From Pseudomonadota bacterium (GTDB taxonomy: Bacteria > Desulfobacterota > Binatia > Binatales > Binataceae): a stretch of DNA of 64,000 nt. The notes beneath the pieces are model-generated. The model saw only the letters and a program-made list of their open reading frames with translations. It had not been told where the DNA came from and did not search any database. Location: positions 1 through 64,000 of the forward strand of contig JAJPIL010000026.1 of assembly GCA_021324755.1 (NCBI GenBank). Reading direction: 5' to 3'. Shown here piece after piece: positions 57,972 through 64,000 of this stretch (position 1 is its first letter; the number at the start of each line of letters is the position of its first letter). The position numbers and the translations under genes are program-made.

Positions 57972-59195
57972 TCAGGAAGGTTGGCTCATTCGCTTGCTGA
58001 GCACAAAGACCGACGCTCGAGTCCCCAGAATCTCTACACCTAGTTTGGCAAGGACGCGCAGCCCGTGCTTTTTGACGAGTTGTTCTGTCATGTAGTTTGG
58101 GTTAGCCAGTATGGCTAGCAACCCCGTGGGCCTGATTACTCTGGCGAATTCCGCCATAAGGCAAGGGTATAGGCGAGGAAGCTCAGAGGGCTCGCCGAGT
58201 TTTTTGCCCCATGGCAAATTGGTGACAATTTTGTCGACGCTTTCGTCGCGCAAAGGCAGTGAGGTCGCATCCCACAACGCAAGTGCTCTGGGTTTGTGAC
58301 GCGGGCCAAAGTTAGTTTTTGCAGCGACGACAGCGTCGAACGCTTTGTCGCCGCCGAGTAGCAACCGATAGCGGCCTAAAAAAGCACGCTCGATCAGTAT
58401 CGTCCCGGCACCGCACAGGGGGTCTAAAAAGATATCGTCCGGTTGCGGCTTTGAAAGCCACGCAAGCGCTGCTGCGACCGACGGTCGCAAGGTGGCTGGT
58501 CGGTGGCTGACAAGATAGCTTCGATGGCGCATCGTGGCGTCGCTCAAGCGCAGGGCCAGTAAAAACTCGTCGCCCAAAAGTGTTGCCCAGAACTCAAGCG
58601 CATTGTCGTCCTCGCTTGGCCGCCATCGATAGTCATTGCGGGCCACGATACCGCGCTCTACCGCCTCTGAAAAGACGCGTCTTTTAAAAGAATGGGCGCC
58701 CGCCATCCTTGTGATTACCCGAAAATCCAAGCGCCGTTTCGGGCTTGCTCCGCCGAATATGCGAGAACGCAGTAGCAAAGCCTCCTGCACGCCTTTGGCC
58801 GCCTGAGCGATCCGGCGAACGTCATCAAGGGCTTTAAAACCGCGGTGCACTTTTTCAAACGCCAACACCGCAAACAGGTCTTCGATTGTGCGCAGCTTCG
58901 CTGTCTCCGCAGGCGATTCGGTACGAAAGACGACGATGCCGGCGCGCCCTTCGAACCGCCGGATGGCGAGGATCTCGGGTGCGCCCAGCCTAGCTACTAT
59001 CTCTTCTTGAGCCACACGCTCGAACCCAGGCTGAGTGTGAGCTGAAAAAACGGCGCCGGAAGCTTGCGCTTTAAGCCTAAGATGAACGCGCCTATCGTGC
59101 TCTTTCTGCTCGCTTCGAAATCCGCGACGATCCAAAAAGGGCCAATCGGCAGGCTGGCTACTGCGGTATGCTGAAGGCGCCGCGACCTGTCGCAA
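57972..59195 (-). CDS. THUMP-domain class I SAM RNA methyltransferase (Trm14/RlmL-like)
   Basis: THUMP-like N-terminus; RPSVAAALAWLSKPQPDDIFLDPLCGAGTILIERA; TNLPWGKKLG. Confidence 0.85.
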   Translation of the reverse strand: MRQVAAPSAYRSSQPADWPFLDRRGFRSEQKEHDRRVHLRLKAQASGAVFSAHTQPGFERVAQEEIVARLGAPEILAIRRFEGRAGIVVFRTESPAETAKLRTIEDLFAVLAFEKVHRGFKALDDVRRIAQAAKGVQEALLLRSRIFGGASPKRRLDFRVITRMAGAHSFKRRVFSEAVERGIVARNDYRWRPSEDDNALEFWATLLGDEFLLALRLSDATMRHRSYLVSHRPATLRPSVAAALAWLSKPQPDDIFLDPLCGAGTILIERAFLGRYRLLLGGDKAFDAVVAAKTNFGPRHKPRALALWDATSLPLRDESVDKIVTNLPWGKKLGEPSELPRLYPCLMAEFARVIRPTGLLAILANPNYMTEQLVKKHGLRVLAKLGVEILGTRASVFVLSKRMSQPS

Positions 59196-59265
59196 ATGAG
59201 AAAAGTTCAGCTAGAAAGCCCACATTCTAGCGCGCGAAAAAATTTCCGAAGGCTTAGGCCTTACC

Positions 59266-59829
59266 TTATTTCGCGCGCGCCACGTATTCGCGTGTTTCCG
59301 TGTTTACGGTGATCACATCACCCTCGGCGATAAACTGAGGGACTTGTACGGTAAGGCCAGTTTCCGTGACAGCTGGCTTCAAAGTGTTGGTGGCGGACGC
59401 TGATTTTATTCCCGGTTCGGTTTGTACGACCTTCAAGTTGACGGTCTTGGGCGGGGTTATATTTATCGGGTTATTCTCGTACATCTCTACCTGTACCCGC
59501 AAATTGGGGACCAAAAAGGGTATGACGTCTTCGACCAGCTCGCGGGCGATCGCGATCTGGTCGTAGGTTTCAGTGTTCATGAAGTAGAAGTTGTCCCCGT
59601 CCTCGTAAAGAAATTCCATCTCGACTTGGTCGAGGATGACGCGCTCGACGCGATCCTCGGAGCGGAAACGTACCTCAGTTTGCGACCCGGTGCGCAAGTT
59701 GCGCAACTTGGTCTGCACCATTCCACGCCAGTTGCCCGGCGTGATGTGCAGGACGGACATCACGCGCCACAGCTCGTTGTTGTTCTCGATTACTACTCCA
59801 GGGCGAAGTTGAGTTGCTTGAATCAACAT
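59266..59829 (-). CDS. efp: elongation factor P
   Basis: MLIQATQLRPGVVIE...TKLRNLRTG...YEDGDNFYFMNTETYDQI...VNTETREYVARAK. Confidence 0.95.
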   Translation of the reverse strand: MLIQATQLRPGVVIENNNELWRVMSVLHITPGNWRGMVQTKLRNLRTGSQTEVRFRSEDRVERVILDQVEMEFLYEDGDNFYFMNTETYDQIAIARELVEDVIPFLVPNLRVQVEMYENNPINITPPKTVNLKVVQTEPGIKSASATNTLKPAVTETGLTVQVPQFIAEGDVITVNTETREYVARAK

Positions 59830-60223
59830 AGCCTTTCGCTCAGTGCAACCTCGTGTATAAAGTGGGAAAGTTTTAAGTTAGCTCTCAAATAAGCTCAAGG
59901 TTTCCGCCCAAATTGCGGTGACTGTCCAACACGTGCATGCTTAAACCGGTAGCCTCAATTCCTATTATTACTCTCACGGCTGGTGCCCAGAACCAAAAGC
60001 ATTAAACCCAATTAATGCTCCGGGCTAGAGGCTGCGCTTAGCGCCGAGGCTCGAGTGAAGCACATAATTCAAGCGCTCCTCTAGACCAACCACACCAATT
60101 GGAACAAGCCGGTGCAACAAAATTAAGCGGTCCTGACCCCGGGAGTTACGAAAGAGTACGAAGCGTTTCGGACGTTCAAAAATCTGGGAAGCACTAAAAA
60201 GGACTTGCCGACTTGCGAGCAAA

Positions 60224-60487
60224 TCAGCCCGCCCTCTGCTGCTTGTACCGTTCTGATACGGCCTTTATTTGGCGTCCCAGCTTAAGAAAAATTTCACCTT
60301 CGTCATAAATAAAAAGTATTAAGGCTCCGGCGGCTCCTATGATCAGTCCCAGAAGAAATGCACCCATCGGAATTCGGCCTCCGAATTTGGTATTTTCTAA
60401 ATATAGCTCAAAGCTTGAACTTGCTAAAGTTTTCAGCTTTGGGCTGGCATCGTCCTCAGCCTTGCGATTGTTAGCCCTCATTGGCAC
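60224..60487 (-). CDS. small single-TM hypothetical protein
   Basis: MGAFLLGLIIGAAGALILFIYDEGEIFLKLG TM helix. Confidence 0.5.
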   Translation of the reverse strand: MPMRANNRKAEDDASPKLKTLASSSFELYLENTKFGGRIPMGAFLLGLIIGAAGALILFIYDEGEIFLKLGRQIKAVSERYKQQRAG

Positions 60488-60543
60488 AGCTAAAATAAGA
60501 TTCTAGGTTCGGCAAGGTTGCTTACGATCCTTGGTCGTCTCCA

Positions 60544-61581
60544 ATGTTGGAAGCTGAGATCCGCGAGTCTGATCGTTTGTCGGACGAACCGGCGCAACCG
60601 GCTCGAGCAGAATATGAGGCCGCTTTATCCGGTGTAGCCTATCGTTTGGCACCCGAGCGCCTTTTGGTACACGTGACGGGCGCCGACCGTGTCGCTTTTC
60701 TTCACGGTACTTGCACTCAAAATATTAAAGCTTTATCGCCTGATGCGGTAGCGTACGGACTTATCCTTACCGAGCGTGCTCACGTTTTGGCCGACGCCTA
60801 TGTTTACGGGCGCAATGAGGAGTTGTTGCTCGAGACCGAGCGAGCGAATTGGGGCCCGGCACGGGCGCAGCTCGAAAAACTTATTGTGGCCGATGACGTA
60901 GAGCTCAATGAAGATACGGTCTTGGGTGTGATGGAACTCGAAGGCCCGAGAGCTTTTGAGGCTCTTACGGCAGTCCTTGGGCACTCGCAAATAAACTTAG
61001 ATGATTGGCGTTGTTGCGAAGTTGACGGCGTTTTAATTGCGTCTTTTCCTCGCCGAGGGTCACGGGCTGGCACTGTCGTCGGTCCCGTTGACCGGGTGAG
61101 AGAGCTTGCGAATAGTTTGCCCCAAACGCTCAAAGATTGCGTCGTCGCGCGCGCAAGTCTGCAAACATTTGAGACCTTGCGTATCGAGAACGGGCTGGCT
61201 CGAGTAGGTTGGGACACCGATTCCAAGACCATAGCTTTGGAAGCTAGGCTTGAGCGCGGCATCTCGTTCAACAAAGGATGTTACCTCGGTCAGGAAACGA
61301 TCGAGCGCGTAAGCTCGCACGGTCGGCTTAAGAAGCGGCTGTACGGTCTGAAGTTCGCGAAAGATGAGGCGCCCAAGCGAGGAGCAACGGTGTACCTGGA
61401 GGGCAAGGAAGTAGGTCGGATAACAAGCAGCGCAGTATCGCCGCGGCTAGGCGGAATCGCGCTTGCGATCTTGCATCACAGTGCTTGGCAGCCTGGCTTA
61501 GAAGTCTCCGTAATCGATCACGCCGGTCATTACAAAGGCTTAGTCAGTGATTTGCCGTTTACAGCGTCAGCGGCAAACTGA
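60544..61581 (+). CDS. ygfZ: YgfZ/GcvT-like folate-binding protein
   Basis: RVAFLHGTCTQNIKAL; SFNKGCYLGQETIERV (KGCYxGQE motif). Confidence 0.92.
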   Translation: MLEAEIRESDRLSDEPAQPARAEYEAALSGVAYRLAPERLLVHVTGADRVAFLHGTCTQNIKALSPDAVAYGLILTERAHVLADAYVYGRNEELLLETERANWGPARAQLEKLIVADDVELNEDTVLGVMELEGPRAFEALTAVLGHSQINLDDWRCCEVDGVLIASFPRRGSRAGTVVGPVDRVRELANSLPQTLKDCVVARASLQTFETLRIENGLARVGWDTDSKTIALEARLERGISFNKGCYLGQETIERVSSHGRLKKRLYGLKFAKDEAPKRGATVYLEGKEVGRITSSAVSPRLGGIALAILHHSAWQPGLEVSVIDHAGHYKGLVSDLPFTASAAN

Positions 61582-61645
61582 AGCTTTTTAGGGCGGCGTA
61601 AGTCGCAAACCTAACAAACGCGAAAAAGGGGGTAATTGCAGGGAA

Positions 61646-61789
61646 ATGGCTAACGTACTTGGCAAACGATACATGTGTGAAAAGTGCGGCACCGAGGTGC
61701 TCTGCAACAAAGCGGGCGACGGCACCTTCATGTGCTGCGACGTCGAGATGAAAATCAAGGAGGTCAAGCCCTTACCCTCCTCGGACTAG
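61646..61789 (+). CDS. desulforedoxin-like 47-aa rubredoxin-family protein (not in supplied ORF track)
   Basis: MANVLGKRYMCEKCGTEVLCNKAGDGTFMCCDVEMKIKEVKPLPSSD; CxxC...CC ligand pattern. Confidence 0.8.
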   Translation: MANVLGKRYMCEKCGTEVLCNKAGDGTFMCCDVEMKIKEVKPLPSSD

Positions 61790-61987
61790 TTGTCTTAAAG
61801 TTGAGGGCGCAAAGGGGGTAGTAGTTAGGTCGGTTATAAACCACTCCTCAAAGTTGGCGCACAGCTAACGCGTACTCAGCGCTTTTCGCTGAGACCCGCC
61901 CGTTCCCCGGGGATGTAGTGTGTTGGGTAAAGGAGCTGTAGAACGTAGCTGGGGGAGGATGCCAGGGCAATTGCTGCTTCGACTGGT

Positions 61988-63568
61988 TTGAGCTCAAAAG
62001 CCTTATTGCTTTATGGCGGAGTAATCTTTGGGCATAGGGGATGCGATGCTGTTCTTGTAGTGGGCGGCCGGATCGCCGCGCTCGGGCGCTCGCACGAGCT
62101 GATTGCGGCAATCGGGGGGAACGGGCGCGCTGTCGAGCTTAGAGGTGCAACGGTACTGCCGGGGTTCGTCGACCCGCATCTGCACTTGCTCGAAGCCGCT
62201 TCGCTCGAAGCAAAACTCGACCTTCGGGGGCTTAAGCGACTTCGGCAGGTGCTTTCTGCCCTTGAAGCGTACGCCTCGCAGCTTCCTCGCGGAACATGGG
62301 TCAGGGCGTTTGGGTTAGACGAAGCGCTTTTGGAGGAGCGTCGCGGACCGACCCGGGCGGAACTTGATGCTGCGGTTCCCGACAAGCCCCTGCGATTACG
62401 CCATCAGACGCTGCACGCTTCGTGGCTCAACAGCTGCGCAATAGAGCGGCTCGGTCTTGACGATCCTTCGATTCCTTTGCCTACGGGCGCTTGCGTTTTT
62501 CGAGATCACCACGGTCGAGCGACGGGTCTGGTGGTGGGGCTGGAAAAGTGGATATCACAGCGGATTCCGAAGGTGTCTGCCGATGAGCTCGAATGGCGCG
62601 CAAAAGCTTTCAGCAAGCGCCTTGCGGAAGTCGGTGTCACGGCGATCGCCGACGCTGGCGCGCATAACGGGCTTGACGAGGTTAGGTTGTTTGCGCGGCT
62701 TGTCAAACAAGGAATTATCCGGCAGCGAGTTTCGTTGATGCTGGGCGCCGATTACGTCGAGCAGGCTCCAGAGGCTGCAAAAGTTGCCGCTGAGTCGGGG
62801 CTCAGGCTCGACTGGGTCAAGTTCATGCCGACGTCTGACACCCAGCCCCAGCGGTGGGCGTCGGTTTTGAGGCGTGTTCGCGCGCTCGGTCTGGGTGCCG
62901 CCTTTCACGTCACCGAGCTCGAGGAGATGGAGGCGGTCCTTACGACGATTGAACTGGCTCGAACGGAGGCGAGCATACGTCAAAACGGTCTTGCGAGCTT
63001 GCGGCTCGAGCACGCGTCGCTGGTCGCGCCTAACTACTTGAGGCGAATTGCACGAAGCGGCGCGTGGATAGTTGCTAATCCGGGGTTTCTTTACTATCGC
63101 GGCGCAAAATATCGGCAGGAGCCCGGCTTGCTGCCATATCTTTTTCCGCTAAAGACGTTGTCGAACGAGGGAATTCCCATAGCGGCTGCAAGCGACTGTC
63201 CTGTGATTCCCTCTAATCCGCTGGTCGGAATCGCCTCTGCGTGTCTGCGCGAGACCCAAGACGGAGAACCGGTTTCATATGACCAGCGGCTTTCCGTGCG
63301 CGAAGCGTATTCGCTCTTCACCGAGCAGGCGGCAAAAGTACTTGGCATCGAGGCCGGGATAATCGCTTCTGGCAAGCTTGCTGACCTTGTCGTTTTTTCC
63401 AAAGATCCAACCTTGTTGAGCCCAAAGGAACTTCTCAAGCTTAAGCCTGAAATGACGATAATCGGCGGCGACCTCGTCTACCAACGCGAAAGCCGCGGGA
63501 AACCTAGCTCGGTTAAGGAAGTTAATGAGCCAGGAAAAACGTGGTGCGTCGGCCACCGGGATAATTGA
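61988..63568 (+). CDS. YtcJ-like metal-dependent amidohydrolase
   Basis: VLPGFVDPHLHLLEAA; ASDCPVIPSNPLVGIASAC; GKLADLVVFSKDP; TTG start. Confidence 0.88.
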   Translation: MSSKALLLYGGVIFGHRGCDAVLVVGGRIAALGRSHELIAAIGGNGRAVELRGATVLPGFVDPHLHLLEAASLEAKLDLRGLKRLRQVLSALEAYASQLPRGTWVRAFGLDEALLEERRGPTRAELDAAVPDKPLRLRHQTLHASWLNSCAIERLGLDDPSIPLPTGACVFRDHHGRATGLVVGLEKWISQRIPKVSADELEWRAKAFSKRLAEVGVTAIADAGAHNGLDEVRLFARLVKQGIIRQRVSLMLGADYVEQAPEAAKVAAESGLRLDWVKFMPTSDTQPQRWASVLRRVRALGLGAAFHVTELEEMEAVLTTIELARTEASIRQNGLASLRLEHASLVAPNYLRRIARSGAWIVANPGFLYYRGAKYRQEPGLLPYLFPLKTLSNEGIPIAAASDCPVIPSNPLVGIASACLRETQDGEPVSYDQRLSVREAYSLFTEQAAKVLGIEAGIIASGKLADLVVFSKDPTLLSPKELLKLKPEMTIIGGDLVYQRESRGKPSSVKEVNEPGKTWCVGHRDN

Positions 63569-63664
63569 GCCTCGTGCGAGAAATTTCTCGCTGGATGTGG
63601 GTTGTGCAGGCTTGACGGTCGCGGAAGTTCGAGTGCTTTGCAATGAGACTTGGTCTCTTTTATC

Positions 63665-64000
63665 GTGGCGCGTAAACGAGCGAAAAACGACGGGTTTTCG
63701 ACCGTATTGTACGAAAAGCGAGGTCCGGTGGCGTGGATCACGCTCAATCGTCCTGAACGCCTCAACGCGTATAACATGGCGATGAGGGATGAGCTGTTCC
63801 AGATTCTGCTCGCGCTACACGAAGACTACGAGGTGCGGGCGATGGTCCTGACCGGCGCCGGGCGCGCCTTTTCAACCGGCGGGGACGTTACCGAGTTTGG
63901 CACGGCTCCGTCGCCGATCGTGGCGCGCTGGGTGCGATTTCGTCGCGATGTGTGGGGGCTTTTGCGCTCACTAACTATACCTACGCTGGCTGCGGTTCAT
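63665..64000 (+). CDS. enoyl-CoA hydratase/isomerase (truncated by window end)
   Basis: Manual translation from GTG 63665: VARKRAKNDGFSTVLYEKRGPVAWITLNRPERLNAYNMAMRDELF..VLTGAGRAFSTGGDVTEFG; track shows only a different-frame ORF. Confidence 0.88.
   Translation, partial: MARKRAKNDGFSTVLYEKRGPVAWITLNRPERLNAYNMAMRDELFQILLALHEDYEVRAMVLTGAGRAFSTGGDVTEFGTAPSPIVARWVRFRRDVWGLLRSLTIPTLAAVH

Noticed and set aside
63525-63785. 86-aa ORF near the right end
   Set aside because: Overlaps the start of a clear enoyl-CoA hydratase in another frame (GTG 63665).
1-64000. Genome-wide UGA reassignment as explanation for the in-frame TGA
   Set aside because: Many conserved genes in the window terminate properly at TGA and Trp is encoded by TGG; no other conserved gene needs UGA readthrough.
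1-64000. CRISPR arrays or IS elements
   Set aside because: No regularly spaced direct repeats and no transposase-like ORFs seen.

Overview
A gene-dense bacterial chromosomal window (about 60 protein genes on both strands, moderately high GC). It mixes housekeeping blocks (rplU-rpmA-obgE-proB-proA-nadD-rsfS; pdhA-pdhB-pdhC-lpdA-lipB-lipA; mlaE-F-D-C-A; efp; rnhB) with catabolic genes (boxC-boxB aerobic benzoyl-CoA pathway, BadH-like SDR, enoyl-CoA hydratases, acyl-CoA dehydrogenase, alpha/beta hydrolases, F420/LLM oxidoreductases, cofC). The strongest finding is a PrxQ/Bcp-type peroxiredoxin gene (23266-23712). The ORF track splits it at an in-frame TGA (23395-23397) that sits exactly where the peroxidatic cysteine belongs (...FYVKADTPG-[UGA]-TLEARGFRD...). 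A GC-rich hairpin with a GUU apical loop follows the TGA, so this is very probably a selenocysteine-containing peroxiredoxin with a SECIS-like element. Other points of interest: a ketol-acid reductoisomerase-like protein lacking canonical catalytic motifs, an EF-P with Asn at the usual Lys/Arg tip position, a 47-aa desulforedoxin-like protein missing from the ORF track, a secreted Kelch protein with an EGF-like Cys signature, an ECF sigma/ZAS anti-sigma/Spy-like sensor module, and RNA hairpins flanking an RRM gene. I found no CRISPR array, transposon, rRNA or convincing tRNA. The gene mix suggests a soil or uncultured lineage such as Binatota/Desulfobacterota-like, which is inference only.
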